A stretch of DNA of 64,000 bases from Gillisella vitis (GCF_014204625.1 NZ_JACHLU010000002.1:62001-126000); one strand, 5' to 3'; shown: positions 35,252-44,547, counted from the first letter of the stretch. The notes: generated by a model not told the origin, from the letters alone. Numbers and translations: made by a program.

Positions 35252-36265
35252 ATGAGCGATGTTGATGTAGACGCTCCGGACGCGGATCAGGCCCGGTACG
35301 GCTCCAAATTGTCAAGCCCGGCTCCCATCATTCTGACGATGCTGATTTTTCTGATCATTATCGGCTTTATTGCGGCCATTCTGTTTCGGCAGGCGGAGCA
35401 GGCATTTTACACAAATCCCGGCCTGAACGGTTTGATTCTGGGCGTTCTGGCCGTTGGCATCCTGCTGATTTTTGGCCATGTGATCGGTCTGATCTCGGAA
35501 GTGCGCTGGTTCAACCACTATCAGGCCGTGGGCACGGTGGATAAAGTCGGGCGAGAACCGAAAATGCTGGCCCCGATGCGCTCCCTGCTGGGTAAACATC
35601 GCTCGGTGGCATTGTCGGCGAGCCTGCTACGCTCAATTCTGGATTCCATTGCCACGCGGCTGGATGAATCCCGTGATACCTCGCGCTATCTGATTGGCCT
35701 GTTGGTGTTTCTCGGCCTGCTTGGCACCTTCTGGGGCCTGATTGGGACCATCGGTTCGATCAGCAATGTGATTCAGTCGCTGGATGCAGGCTCGGGCGGG
35801 CAGGGCAGCGATGTGCTGCAAACCTTGAAAAACGGGCTGGCGGCACCGCTGGCGGGCATGGGCACGGCGTTTTCATCCTCACTTCTGGGTCTGTCTGGCT
35901 CGCTGATTCTGGGTTTTCTCGATCTTCAGGCAGGGCGGGCGCAAAATCGGTTTTACACCGAGCTGGAAAACTGGCTGTCATCGGTCACGGATGTGAGTGC
36001 CGAGCAGCGGAGCGCACCGGATACGATGTCCGCCCAGACCATGAACCGTTTGCTGGAGCAGATGAAGCAGCTTTCACAGTCATCGGCGGGAGCCGATCGC
36101 AATGCGGCAGCCATTGCCGGGTTGTCTGATGGCATTCAGGGACTGGTGAAAAACATGCGCAATGAGCAGCAGATGCTACGCGACTGGATTGAGGCGCAGC
36201 AGGAAGATGCCCGCGCCATGCGCAAGACACTGGACCGGCTGAACGACAAGCTTGGGAGCAAATAG
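35252..36265 (+). CDS. MotA/TolQ/ExbB-family proton-channel protein
   Basis: 337 residues from the ATG at 35252, 11 bases after GGAG; a GTG at 35243 is in frame but too close to that site. Membrane segments at about 20-45 and 60-80, then a cytoplasmic region, then TM3 around 145-165 (YLIGLLVFLGLLGTFWGLIGTIGSI) and TM4 around 200-225 (GMGTAFSSSLLGLSGSLILGF). The Pro-rich hinge APLAGMGTAFSSSLLG is typical of MotA/TolQ/ExbB. The stop is three bases before its partner, so they are coupled. Confidence 0.9.
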   Translation: MSDVDVDAPDADQARYGSKLSSPAPIILTMLIFLIIIGFIAAILFRQAEQAFYTNPGLNGLILGVLAVGILLIFGHVIGLISEVRWFNHYQAVGTVDKVGREPKMLAPMRSLLGKHRSVALSASLLRSILDSIATRLDESRDTSRYLIGLLVFLGLLGTFWGLIGTIGSISNVIQSLDAGSGGQGSDVLQTLKNGLAAPLAGMGTAFSSSLLGLSGSLILGFLDLQAGRAQNRFYTELENWLSSVTDVSAEQRSAPDTMSAQTMNRLLEQMKQLSQSSAGADRNAAAIAGLSDGIQGLVKNMRNEQQMLRDWIEAQQEDARAMRKTLDRLNDKLGSK

Positions 36266-36267
36266 CC

Positions 36268-37299
36268 ATGGCTCTGGGGCGCAACCGCAGGCGTGAGCGC
36301 GGCGGCGATTATTGGCCCGGCTTTGTTGATGCGCTATCGACATTGCTGATTGCCATCATGTTTTTGCTCACGGTTTTCGTGGTGGCGCAATTTGTGCTCA
36401 GCCGCGAAATCTCCGGCAAGGATGAAGTGCTGAACCGCCTTAACAGTCAGATTGCCGAGCTGACCCAAATGCTGGCACTGGAAAAAAGCGGCAAGCAGGA
36501 TCTGGAAGACACGCTGGCCAGTCTGCAATCATCACTTTCGACTGCGGAAAGCGAACGCTCGCGGCTGCAAGCGCTGCTGGATGCGGGCAGCGGGATGTCT
36601 GCGCGGGCGCAAGGCAAGATCAATGAGCTGACGGGCAAGCTCAATGATGAGCAGCAGGTCAGCGCCCGCGCCATGAGCCAGATTGAGCTGTTGAACCAGC
36701 AGATTGCCGCCTTGCGGGCGCAAATGGCCGCCATTGAGCAGGCTTTGCAGGCCTCCGAGGCCAAGGATCAGGCCTCGCAGGCAAAAATTTCCGATCTGGG
36801 CAAGCGGTTGAATGTGGCGCTGGCGCAAAAAGTGCAGGAGCTGAACCGCTATCGCTCTGACTTTTTTGGCCGGTTGCGTGAAATTCTCTCCGACCGCCAG
36901 AACATCCGCATCGTTGGCGACCGTTTCGTGTTCCAGTCGGAAGTGTTGTTTTCCTCTGGCAGCGCTGATCTCAATCCGTCCGGGCAGGAGGAAATGGCCA
37001 AGCTGGCATCAGCCCTGATTGATTTGTCCAGAGAAATTCCCGCTGACATCAATTGGGTGCTTCGGGTGGACGGCCACACTGATAATGTCCAGATGTCGGG
37101 TGCCGGTCGCTATCCAGACAATTGGGCGCTGTCAGCGGCACGGGCGATTTCAGTCGTCAAATTCCTGATTGCCAAGGGTGTTCCGGCTGAGCGTCTGGCG
37201 GCAGCAGGTTTTGGTGAGTTCCAGCCGATTGCGCCGGGGGATACGCCGGAAGCGCGCGCACAAAACCGCCGGATCGAGCTGAAGCTGACGGAGCGATAG
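36268..37299 (+). CDS. OmpA/MotB-like peptidoglycan-binding stator partner
   Basis: 343 residues. After a basic N-terminus comes a single membrane helix with the proton-site Asp (GFVDALSTLLIAIMFLLTVFV, Asp at about residue 21), as in MotB. A long coiled coil (about 45-190, rich in Glu, Ala, Leu, Gln) is followed by an OmpA-like domain with DGHTDNVQMSG, NWALSAARAISVVKFL and NRRIELKL. The layout is MotB/ZorB/TolR-like. No flagellar genes lie nearby, so it is probably not the flagellar stator. Directly coupled to the MotA/TolQ-like gene. Confidence 0.9.
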   Translation: MALGRNRRRERGGDYWPGFVDALSTLLIAIMFLLTVFVVAQFVLSREISGKDEVLNRLNSQIAELTQMLALEKSGKQDLEDTLASLQSSLSTAESERSRLQALLDAGSGMSARAQGKINELTGKLNDEQQVSARAMSQIELLNQQIAALRAQMAAIEQALQASEAKDQASQAKISDLGKRLNVALAQKVQELNRYRSDFFGRLREILSDRQNIRIVGDRFVFQSEVLFSSGSADLNPSGQEEMAKLASALIDLSREIPADINWVLRVDGHTDNVQMSGAGRYPDNWALSAARAISVVKFLIAKGVPAERLAAAGFGEFQPIAPGDTPEARAQNRRIELKLTER

Positions 37300-37321
37300 A
37301 ACATCGACCGGAAAGTGGAAT

Positions 37322-37425
37322 CACGGTACACGACGCAACAGAAAGCCCCTCCCCAACCCTCCCCCTTGTGGGGAGGGTTGGGGAGGGGTTTTAAAAGGTC
37401 AAAAACATTTGCGTCGTGTACCGTG
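37322..37425. repeat. MITE-like element 2 (short variant)
   Basis: A 104-bp element with 17-bp perfect inverted ends CACGGTACACGACGCAA (37322-37338) and the complement (37409-37425). Ends match those of the elements at 22290 and 51960. The core differs: one GC-rich hairpin CCCCTCCCCAACCCTCCC and its complement (37348-37392) instead of the RIME-like part. No clear target duplication. It lies between the stator gene and the FAD gene. Confidence 0.85.
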
Positions 37426-37516
37426 GATGCCGATTTTCTGCACGATGCTCCATCTCCTCACACTTGCCAAAAATTGACGTTCGCGTAAAAGTAAATCCAT
37501 CAAGCCTTGGGAGGGG

Positions 37517-39166
37517 ATGATGGAGAGATTTGATGTGATCGTGGTTGGAGCCGGGCTTGCGGGTCTGGTGGCGGCGATTGAGGCTGCGGAGCGGCGGCTC
37601 AAGGTGTGCGTGATCGATCAGGAGGGCGAACAAAACCTCGGGGGGCAGGCTTTCTGGTCGCTTGGCGGCTTGTTTTTCATCGACAGTCCCGAACAGCGTC
37701 TGATGCGGGTGCGCGATCACATTGATCTGGCGCGGCGCGACTGGCTCGGCTCGGCAGGCTTTGACCGCGATGAGGATGTGTGGCCGCGCCGTTGGGCTGA
37801 GGCTTACTTGCATTTTGCCGCCGGTGAGAAGCGCAGTTGGCTGCATCAGATGGGAATGCGCTGGTTTCCGGTGGTGGGCTGGGCCGAGCGCGGCGGCGGC
37901 AAGGCCGACGGTCACGGCAATTCCGTACCACGTTTTCATGTGACCTGGGGCACGGGGCCGGGCGTGCTGGCCCCCTTTGTCACACGGGCGAGGGCACTGG
38001 TCGAAGCCGGGGCCATCACGTTCAAATTCCGCCATCAGGTGGATCATCTCCTCCGCCAAGGGGCGGCCGTGACGGGCGTTGCAGGCACCCGGCTGGCTGC
38101 TGATCCGGTGTTACGGGGCCAGCCGAGCTGCCGCGATGCGGTGGGTGATTTTGAACTGCACGCGGCGGCGGTGATTGTGACATCGGGTGGCATTGGCGGC
38201 AATCACGCACTGGTGCGGCGAAACTGGCCAGTGGCGCGGCTGGGCAAGCCCCCTGCCAGCATGGTTTGTGGTGTGCCTGCCCATGTTGATGGCCGGATGA
38301 TTGACATCACGGAAGCCGCAGGCGGGCAGGTGATCAACCGCGACCGCATGTGGCATTATACAGAAGGCGTGAAAAACCACGATCCAATCTGGCCCAATCA
38401 CGGCATTCGCATTTTGCCCGGCCCAAGCTCGTTCTGGTGTGATGCGAAGGGGGATCGCTTGCCAGCACCGGCCATGCCCGGTTTTGACACCCTTGGCACG
38501 TTGAAAATATTGCGTGAGCGGGGCAGTGATTATAGCTGGTTCATTCTCACCAAAGCCATCATCAAGAAGGAATTTGCCCTGTCCGGCTCGGAGCAGAACC
38601 CGGACCTGACGGGCAAGAATATTCCCTTGTTATTGAAGCGGCTTGGCAAGGAACCAGCAGCGCCTATTCAGGCTTTCATGGATCGCGGCGAGGATTTTGC
38701 CGTGCGCGATACGTTGGAAGAGCTGGTGGTGGCGATGAATGCGATCAGCGGCGAAAACCGGTTGGATGCAACCCATCTGCGTGCCCAGATCGAGGCACGC
38801 GACGGGCAATTATCCAATCGCTTTGCCAAGGACGCGCAGATCACCGCAATCCGGGGTGCGCGCCACTATCTGGGCGACAGATTGATGCGCACCGCCAAAC
38901 CGCATTCCCTGCTGGACCCGGCCCAAGGGCCGCTGATTGCCGTGCGGCTGCATATTCTGACCCGCAAGACATTGGGCGGCCTGCACACGGATTTAAAGGG
39001 CAGGGTGCTGGATGGCGCAGGGCTGCCGGTGCCCGGTCTTTACGCCGCCGGAGAAGCGTCGGGCTTTGGCGGTGGCGGTATGCATGGCTATAATGCGCTG
39101 GAGGGCACGTTTTTGGGCGGCTGCCTGTTTTCTGGCCGGATTGCCGGCCAGAATGTTGTGGCATAA
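37517..39166 (+). CDS. FAD-binding dehydrogenase
   Basis: 549 residues. The N-terminal FAD motif is DVIVVGAGLAGLVAAIEAAE (residues 6-25), then GGQAFWSLGGLFFID with bound-flavin features and PRFHVTWGTGPGVLAPF. The C-terminal GLYAAGEASGFGGGGMHGYNALEGTFLGGCLFSG is the FAD-binding end of the fumarate-reductase/KsdD type family (FAD_binding_2). It is likely a 3-ketosteroid-dehydrogenase-like or uncharacterised FAD-dependent dehydrogenase; the substrate is not known. GGGAGGGG sits just upstream of the paired ATGs at 37517 and 37520. Its stop is six bases before that of the convergent ABC gene. Confidence 0.87.
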   Translation: MMERFDVIVVGAGLAGLVAAIEAAERRLKVCVIDQEGEQNLGGQAFWSLGGLFFIDSPEQRLMRVRDHIDLARRDWLGSAGFDRDEDVWPRRWAEAYLHFAAGEKRSWLHQMGMRWFPVVGWAERGGGKADGHGNSVPRFHVTWGTGPGVLAPFVTRARALVEAGAITFKFRHQVDHLLRQGAAVTGVAGTRLAADPVLRGQPSCRDAVGDFELHAAAVIVTSGGIGGNHALVRRNWPVARLGKPPASMVCGVPAHVDGRMIDITEAAGGQVINRDRMWHYTEGVKNHDPIWPNHGIRILPGPSSFWCDAKGDRLPAPAMPGFDTLGTLKILRERGSDYSWFILTKAIIKKEFALSGSEQNPDLTGKNIPLLLKRLGKEPAAPIQAFMDRGEDFAVRDTLEELVVAMNAISGENRLDATHLRAQIEARDGQLSNRFAKDAQITAIRGARHYLGDRLMRTAKPHSLLDPAQGPLIAVRLHILTRKTLGGLHTDLKGRVLDGAGLPVPGLYAAGEASGFGGGGMHGYNALEGTFLGGCLFSGRIAGQNVVA

Positions 39167-39172
39167 GCACAG

Positions 39173-40993
39173 CTATTTGGCGGGTGTCAGCGCCTCTTCC
39201 ACGCCGGTCTGAAATTGCAGCCGGGCCAGCCTGGCATAAAGCCCGCCTTGCTGGATCAGGCTTTGGTGGGTGCCCTGTTCTACCACTTTGCCATCATCGA
39301 CCACCAGAATGCGATCGGCTTTCAGCACGGTGGCAAGGCGGTGGGCGATGACAATGGTGGTGCGCGCCTTCATCAATTCGTCCAGTGCCTTCTGCACCAA
39401 GGTTTCGCTTTCGGCATCCAGCGCCGATGTGGCCTCATCCAGCAACAGCACGGGCGCATCCTTCAAAATGGCGCGGGCAATGGCAATGCGCTGGCGCTGG
39501 CCACCGGACAGGGTGATGCCGCGCTCACCCACCTGCGTGTCATAGCCCGCTTCCAGCCTGTCGATAAATTCAGCGGCCTGCGCCGCACGGGCGGCCGCCA
39601 CCACGGTTTCGCGGCTGGCACCGGGACAGCCAAAGGCGATGTTATCATGGATGGTGCCGGAAAAAATTGTCACCTCCTGCGGCACAATGGCCATGCGGGC
39701 GCGTAAATCTTCGAGCGTCACATCGCGGATGTCTATGCCATCCAGACAGATTTTTCCCTGTGTGGGATCGTAAAAGCGCAGGATCAGGGAGACTATGGTG
39801 CTTTTTCCAGCGCCTGACGGACCAACAATGGCGACAGTTTCGCCTGCGTCCACGGCAAAGCTCAAGCCCTTCAACGCCGAGCGCCCGGGACGGCTGGGAT
39901 AGGCAAATTCCACAGTTTCAAACCAAACTTCACCACGGGCAGGGCTGGGCAGCGGTTTGGGATTGTCTGGTGAGCGCACGGCGGAGACCTCCGTGAGAAG
40001 TTCGCTCAGGCGCTCGGCAGCGCCGCCAGCCTGCATCAATTCGCCCCAGACTTCTGACAATTGCCCCAGTGAACTGCCCGCCACCACCGAATAGAGCAGA
40101 AACTGGCCCAATGTGCCGGCCGAGATGGAGCCGGTCAGCACGCCTTGCGCGCCATACCACAACACGGCAACAATACTCCCAAACACCAGCGTAATGGCAA
40201 CGCCGGTGAGAACAGCCCGTGAGCGCGTGGCAACGCGGGCGGCTTCAAAGGCTTCCTCCACGGCGGCACCATAGCGGGCATCGGCGGCGCTTTCGCCATT
40301 GAAAGCCTGCACAATCCGCGATGCGCCAATGCTTTCTCCGGCAAAGGCGGCGGCACTGGCCAGCTTGTCCTGTGCGAGGCGCGAGCGCCGCCGCACGGAT
40401 TTTCCAAAGGCAATCAACGGAAAGACAATGATCGGGATGGCCACCAGCACCAGCACCGAAAGCCTTGGGCTGGTATAAATCATCATGCCCATGGCCCCAA
40501 TGCACATGATGGTGTTGCGCAGCGCAACCGAGGCGCTGGCCCCCACGGCAGATTTGATCTGCGTGGCATCGGCCGTGAGCCGCGAGACAATTTCGCCGGA
40601 TTGATTGATGTCGAAAAACGCGGGCGACAGGCGGCTGACATTGGCAAACACGTCGCGGCGAATATCCGAGACGATCCGCTCGCCAATGGTGATGACATAA
40701 TAATAGCGCAGGGCGCTGGCGGCGGCCATCACCATGGCCAGCACAATCATCATGGCAAAATACTGGTTGATGAAAACGGAATCAGAGGAGGCAAAACCAT
40801 GATCAATCATCCGCCGCACCGCCAGCGGCAGAATCAGAGTGGTGACGGCGGCAAGGGCTAAAAAAAACAGCGCGGCCAGAACCATGCCCTTATAGCGCAT
40901 CAGATAGGGCGCAAGGCGGCCAAGAGGCTTGAGAGAGCGGCGTTTTTGAGGCTCTGATGCTGCTATTTCGGACAATGCGACTTTCTCCTCCAC
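39173..40993 (-). CDS. ABC exporter, fused membrane and ATPase domains (MsbA-like)
   Basis: 606 residues. Six transmembrane helices over about 30-320, then one ATPase domain: Walker A GPSGAGKSTIV, signature ITLSGGQRQRIAIARAIL, Walker B VLLLDEATSALD and the switch His IVIAHRLATVLKADRI. Homodimeric half-transporters of this kind export lipids, drugs or peptides; MsbA-type role is possible but substrate is unassigned. It stands alone on the minus strand. The upstream 171 bp are shared with the divergent rpmE gene. Confidence 0.95.
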   Translation of the reverse strand: MEEKVALSEIAASEPQKRRSLKPLGRLAPYLMRYKGMVLAALFFLALAAVTTLILPLAVRRMIDHGFASSDSVFINQYFAMMIVLAMVMAAASALRYYYVITIGERIVSDIRRDVFANVSRLSPAFFDINQSGEIVSRLTADATQIKSAVGASASVALRNTIMCIGAMGMMIYTSPRLSVLVLVAIPIIVFPLIAFGKSVRRRSRLAQDKLASAAAFAGESIGASRIVQAFNGESAADARYGAAVEEAFEAARVATRSRAVLTGVAITLVFGSIVAVLWYGAQGVLTGSISAGTLGQFLLYSVVAGSSLGQLSEVWGELMQAGGAAERLSELLTEVSAVRSPDNPKPLPSPARGEVWFETVEFAYPSRPGRSALKGLSFAVDAGETVAIVGPSGAGKSTIVSLILRFYDPTQGKICLDGIDIRDVTLEDLRARMAIVPQEVTIFSGTIHDNIAFGCPGASRETVVAAARAAQAAEFIDRLEAGYDTQVGERGITLSGGQRQRIAIARAILKDAPVLLLDEATSALDAESETLVQKALDELMKARTTIVIAHRLATVLKADRILVVDDGKVVEQGTHQSLIQQGGLYARLARLQFQTGVEEALTPAK

Positions 40994-41164
40994 GGCCTTG
41001 TCGACTGTTGCGCCGGGGGCCTTGTTATCTTTGTGACCTTCATGTATAGGCTGCCCATCAAATTGGGAAGCTTAGACAGAAATTGTCTATGGCTTCATGT
41101 ATTGAATTGGGTCGGCTGACGCAATTGCGGCAAATAGACCCCCCGGCACAGCAGGAAAAGCGTC

Positions 41165-41386
41165 ATGAAGGCTAACATTCATCCAGACTACCACAAGATC
41201 AAGGTTGTTATGACCGACGGCACCGAATACGAAACCTTCTCCACATGGGGTTCGGAAGGCCAGGTCATGAACCTCGAAATCGATTCCAAGTCCCACCCAG
41301 CATGGACCGGCGGCAACCAGCAGCTGATGGACCGCGGCGGTCGTCTGTCCAAGTTCAACAAGCGTTTCGGCGGCCTCGGCCTCTAA
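41165..41386 (+). CDS. rpmE: 50S ribosomal protein L31, zinc-free type
   Basis: 73 residues: [37 protein letters not shown] and [10 protein letters not shown] are L31 hallmarks. The four zinc-binding cysteines of the CxxC form are absent; the sequence has no Cys. The gene has its own terminator. With the cysteine-free L36 at 28238 this shows that the zinc-independent forms of both proteins are the ones present in this region. Confidence 0.95.
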   Translation: MKANIHPDYHKIKVVMTDGTEYETFSTWGSEGQVMNLEIDSKSHPAWTGGNQQLMDRGGRLSKFNKRFGGLGL

Positions 41387-41403
41387 TCCTGTTGATAGAT
41401 TTC

Positions 41404-41442
41404 AAAAGCCGGGTTCTGCTGTGCAGCGCCCGGCTTTTTGTT
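41404..41442 (+). terminator. Terminator of rpmE
   Basis: Stem AAAAGCCGGG / CCCGGCTTTT with a loop around GCTGTGCAGC, which can pair further, followed by TTTTG. Starts 18 bp after the rpmE stop. Confidence 0.9.
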
Positions 41443-41617
41443 GGATATTTTTCGGCTGCCCCTCGGTAATGTCATCGTCTGCGGTGAGAATATGCCATCC
41501 CAGTCAGGGCGCGGTTGCTCTGATCACGTCATCTTTTTCTGTCACCATTACAAGATGCGGCTTCAATGACGTCGCCCTTCCGCGCTATCAAAGTCAAAAG
41601 CGGGAGAGCAAACGCAT

Positions 41618-42529
41618 ATGACCAAAATTCCTTTTGTCACTCTTGATGTGTTCACAACCGAGCGCTTCAGGGGCAATCCTCTGGCGGTCATTCTGGATGG
41701 GCGTGGCCTGTCTGGGGCGCAGATGCAGGCCATAGCCGCAGAATTTGGCTATTCGGAAACCACATTCGTGCTGCCGCCGAAAGATTCGGCCAATACCGCC
41801 GAGGTGCGGATTTTTACGCCGGTTGCCGAAATTCCTTTTGCGGGCCACCCCAATGTGGGCACTGCCATTGCGCTGGCGCAGCAGGGAACGCTGTTCGGTC
41901 AGGCTGTGACGCGCCAGATGCGGTTTGAGGAGCGAGCGGGGCTTGTTGCCGTTCAGCTGCATCAGAAAGAGGACCAATCGCTTTGCGCGACAATTCGTGC
42001 ACCGCAAGCGTTATCGATTGGTGGAAATATCGCGGTGCCTGATCTTGCCAGGGCGATGACGCTGGCAGATCAGGATATTGTCACAGAGACTCACGCACCT
42101 GTGTTTATCTCCGTCGGTCTGAAATTTATCGGGGTTGAAGTGGCGGGCCTTGATGCTCTTGGCCGTGCCAAGCCCGATCTTTCGGCCCTTGCAGCACTTG
42201 TGAAACGTCACGCCGCCGAGCAAATGGACGGCTCGACATTTCTCTATTGCCGGATGGCCGAGGGCCATGTTCGCGCCCGGATGTTTGCTCCCTTCGACAA
42301 TGTTGCGGAAGATCCGGCAACCGGCAGCGCCTCTGCGGCGCTTGGGGCCCTTCTCACACAGTTTGCTCCAGAGCAGAGTATGACACGGACCATTGTTGTG
42401 GAGCAGGGGGTTGAAATGGGGCGGCGAAGCCTGATCACCATCACCGCCAGGAAAATCGATGGCCGCATTGAGGGCGTTGATATTTCAGGGCAGGCCGCGT
42501 GTGTGATGAGCGGGACACTTATGGCCTGA
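41618..42529 (+). CDS. PhzF family isomerase/epimerase
   Basis: 303 residues. N-terminal [21 protein letters not shown] and [15 protein letters not shown] with the conserved acidic residue, then [23 protein letters not shown] and the mirror-image C-terminal [24 protein letters not shown], the two pseudo-symmetric halves of the PhzF fold. Members isomerise or epimerise small acids, but this one is not tied to phenazine synthesis here. It overlaps a convergent 51-residue frame at its 3' end by 11 bp. Confidence 0.92.
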   Translation: MTKIPFVTLDVFTTERFRGNPLAVILDGRGLSGAQMQAIAAEFGYSETTFVLPPKDSANTAEVRIFTPVAEIPFAGHPNVGTAIALAQQGTLFGQAVTRQMRFEERAGLVAVQLHQKEDQSLCATIRAPQALSIGGNIAVPDLARAMTLADQDIVTETHAPVFISVGLKFIGVEVAGLDALGRAKPDLSALAALVKRHAAEQMDGSTFLYCRMAEGHVRARMFAPFDNVAEDPATGSASAALGALLTQFAPEQSMTRTIVVEQGVEMGRRSLITITARKIDGRIEGVDISGQAACVMSGTLMA

Positions 42530-42674
42530 GCAGCAGCGAGAGCGACCAGATCACGAATGCCAGAACCGCCAGCCGCCAGAAATCCCGGCGGCGGCGCAAC
42601 AGGGGTACGCCCAAAGGGCGGATGATGTGCACGGCCATGGCCAAAATCAGAAAAATTGAGATGGCCTTGGTCAT
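42519..42674 (-). CDS. Small membrane protein, 51 residues
   Basis: An ATG at 42674 (minus strand) opens a 51-codon frame: MTKAISIFLILAMAVHIIRP, then basic RRRR and [22 protein letters not shown]. It predicts a first helix, a basic loop and a second helix, a typical double-span or hairpin membrane protein. The stop overlaps the convergent phzF end by 11 bp. Coding support: uniform hydrophobicity in both halves, a basic inner loop and no alternative gene. Short frames of this kind are often missed. Function unknown. Confidence 0.7.
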   Translation of the reverse strand: MTKAISIFLILAMAVHIIRPLGVPLLRRRRDFWRLAVLAFVIWSLSLLLRP

Positions 42675-42800
42675 TTCACGTATCCGTCGTTTGCGGTCAA
42701 TCCTTCCTTAGGGAGGACATGTTTTCATTCTACGTACTCTGTTCATTTCGGGTTACTGTGACGATACAGACAATGCAAGCACGTTTGAGAAGTGGATCCC

Positions 42801-44078
42801 ATGGCCAGAAAAATATTTCCCGTCATCTCCCTGCTGCTGGGCACACTGTTTCTGTTTTTGGGAAATGGTCTGCATGGATTGCTTTTGCCGGTGCGCGGCT
42901 CGGCAGAGGGCTATTCCAATGAAGTGCTGGGCCTGTTGGGAACGGCCTGGGCGGCGGGTTTTGTGCTGGGCTGTTTTGTTGCGCCGAAAGTGGTGATGCG
43001 GATTGGCCATGTGCGTGCCTTTTCCAGCTTTATCGCTGTTATCGCTATCATTGCCTTGATGACCGGGATTGTGGTTGAGCAAAATTCATGGGTGCTGTTG
43101 CGGGCACTCACCGGATTTTGTACCGCGGGCACCTCAATGATTATCGAGAGCTGGCTGAATGAGCGGGCCAGCAACGAGAGCCGTGGCGCGATTTTTTCCT
43201 TCTATATTTCGGTGACGTTGATGGGGGTTGTTGGCGGCCAGATGATGGTGGCGTTTGGCAATGTGCATACGCCAATCCTGTTTATGATCTGCGGTATTCT
43301 GTACTGTCTGGCCATGTTGCCAACCACGCTTTCCAATGCGGCATCGCCGCAACCGTTACGCTCGGTCAAGCTGGATTTGCCCAGGCTTTATCGCAATTCT
43401 CCCGTATCTTTTGTGGGGATTTTGTTGATTGGTATTGCCAATGGTGCCTTTGGCACGCTGGTTGCGGTGTTTGGCGCGCGGGTGGGGCTGTCGGATGTCA
43501 CCATTGCCAGCATGTTGAGTATTACGATTTTTGCAGGCGCTGCCGCGCAATTTCCGGCTGGGCGCCTGTCTGACCGGATCGACAGGCGCTATGTTCTGGC
43601 GGGTATTGCGGTGGTTGCGGTGGTTGCTGCACTGATTTTGCTGCTGGTCCAGCCGGTCATGGCCATTTTTCTCATTCCGATTGTTGCAATTTACGGGGCT
43701 GCGGCCAATTCGCTCTATCCGATTGCTGTGGCCCATGCCAATGACTATGCCGATAGTGGCGATTTTGTCAAAGTGTCGGGCGGACTGTTGTTGCTCTACG
43801 GTATCGGTACGATTATTGGGCCAACCATTGGCGGTCCGGTGATGACCCATCTCGGGCCGCACGCCCTGTTTATTGTCACCGCCATTGCCCATGCCGTGCT
43901 GGTCGCCTACGCGATTTTCCGCAGCAGGCTGCGCCCGGCCTTGCCGCCGGAAGAGAAAGACAACTTTGCCCACGCCCATGGTCCGCTTGCCACCATGACA
44001 GCCACGCCACAATCGGTCAATCTCGACCCAAGGTCAGATCGCGCTGACATGGGTGATGACGCCAAGGAGAATGGATAA
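42801..44078 (+). CDS. MFS transporter
   Basis: 425 residues from the ATG at 42801; GTG at 42792 is also in frame. Twelve hydrophobic segments are visible. Segments of note: LRALTGFCTAGTSMIIESWLNERASNESRG is the loop after TM4-5 typical of YcaD/YfkF-type MFS proteins, and FPAGRLSDRIDRRYVL is the family A-type loop. The C-terminal 40 residues are polar and cytoplasmic. The substrate is unknown. Its stop codon overlaps the DUF1192 start (TAATG), so the two are cotranscribed. Confidence 0.93.
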   Translation: MARKIFPVISLLLGTLFLFLGNGLHGLLLPVRGSAEGYSNEVLGLLGTAWAAGFVLGCFVAPKVVMRIGHVRAFSSFIAVIAIIALMTGIVVEQNSWVLLRALTGFCTAGTSMIIESWLNERASNESRGAIFSFYISVTLMGVVGGQMMVAFGNVHTPILFMICGILYCLAMLPTTLSNAASPQPLRSVKLDLPRLYRNSPVSFVGILLIGIANGAFGTLVAVFGARVGLSDVTIASMLSITIFAGAAAQFPAGRLSDRIDRRYVLAGIAVVAVVAALILLLVQPVMAIFLIPIVAIYGAAANSLYPIAVAHANDYADSGDFVKVSGGLLLLYGIGTIIGPTIGGPVMTHLGPHALFIVTAIAHAVLVAYAIFRSRLRPALPPEEKDNFAHAHGPLATMTATPQSVNLDPRSDRADMGDDAKENG

Positions 44079-44272
44079 TGACATTTGACCCAGATCGACC
44101 CATGAAAAAGCCGGAGCATGAGATTGGTTGTGACCTGTCTTTGCTCTCGGTTGATGAACTTCAAAAAAGAATCACTTTGCTGGAGCAGGAAATAGAGCGG
44201 CTGAAAATGGAACGCGACAGTAAAAAGCGTGGTAAAATGGCAGCGGAAGCGCTTTTTCGTGGTTCAAAGTAG
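44078..44272 (+). CDS. DUF1192 family protein
   Basis: 64 residues: an acidic N-terminus, then LSLLSVDELQKRITLLEQEI and ERLKMERDSKKRGKMAAEALFR, the DUF1192 pattern with a coiled-coil half and a basic end. Function unknown. The start ATG overlaps the MFS stop (TAATG). It is the last gene before a 540-bp region with a terminator and a CtrA-box candidate. Confidence 0.92.
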   Translation: MTFDPDRPMKKPEHEIGCDLSLLSVDELQKRITLLEQEIERLKMERDSKKRGKMAAEALFRGSK

Positions 44273-44489
44273 TCGGATTTGCATCAAAATATTACAGCAT
44301 CTGTTGAAGACATCAGCGGCGGAATCTGTCCGCCCGGGCCCGGAAAACGATGATTCATGGCCTTGTGGGACACAGTATTAACCAAAAATTATGCATTATA
44401 TGAGAAAATATAAGCTATCCAGTCCTTCTGGATGCAGGCTTTTTCCCATTTTAGGAAAATAGTCTGATTTTCCTCCCTGTTTTACCTTG

Positions 44490-44517
44490 AGAGCCGCTTA
44501 TGCGGCTCTTTTTTTAC
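44490..44517 (+). terminator. Terminator in the DUF1192-rcdA gap
   Basis: Stem AGAGCCGC / GCGGCTCT with a four-base loop TTAT and a seven-T tail. It lies 218 bp after the DUF1192 stop, an unusually long gap that could hide a small RNA. Confidence 0.85.
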
Positions 44518-44547
44518 GTCAGGCGACCTCTGGCAAAACTGTGGGAA

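Noticed and set aside
35252-37299. Zorya-type anti-phage system because of the MotA- and OmpA-like pair
   Set aside because: No helicase, nuclease or ZorC/D/E-like gene nearby; the neighbours are housekeeping genes.
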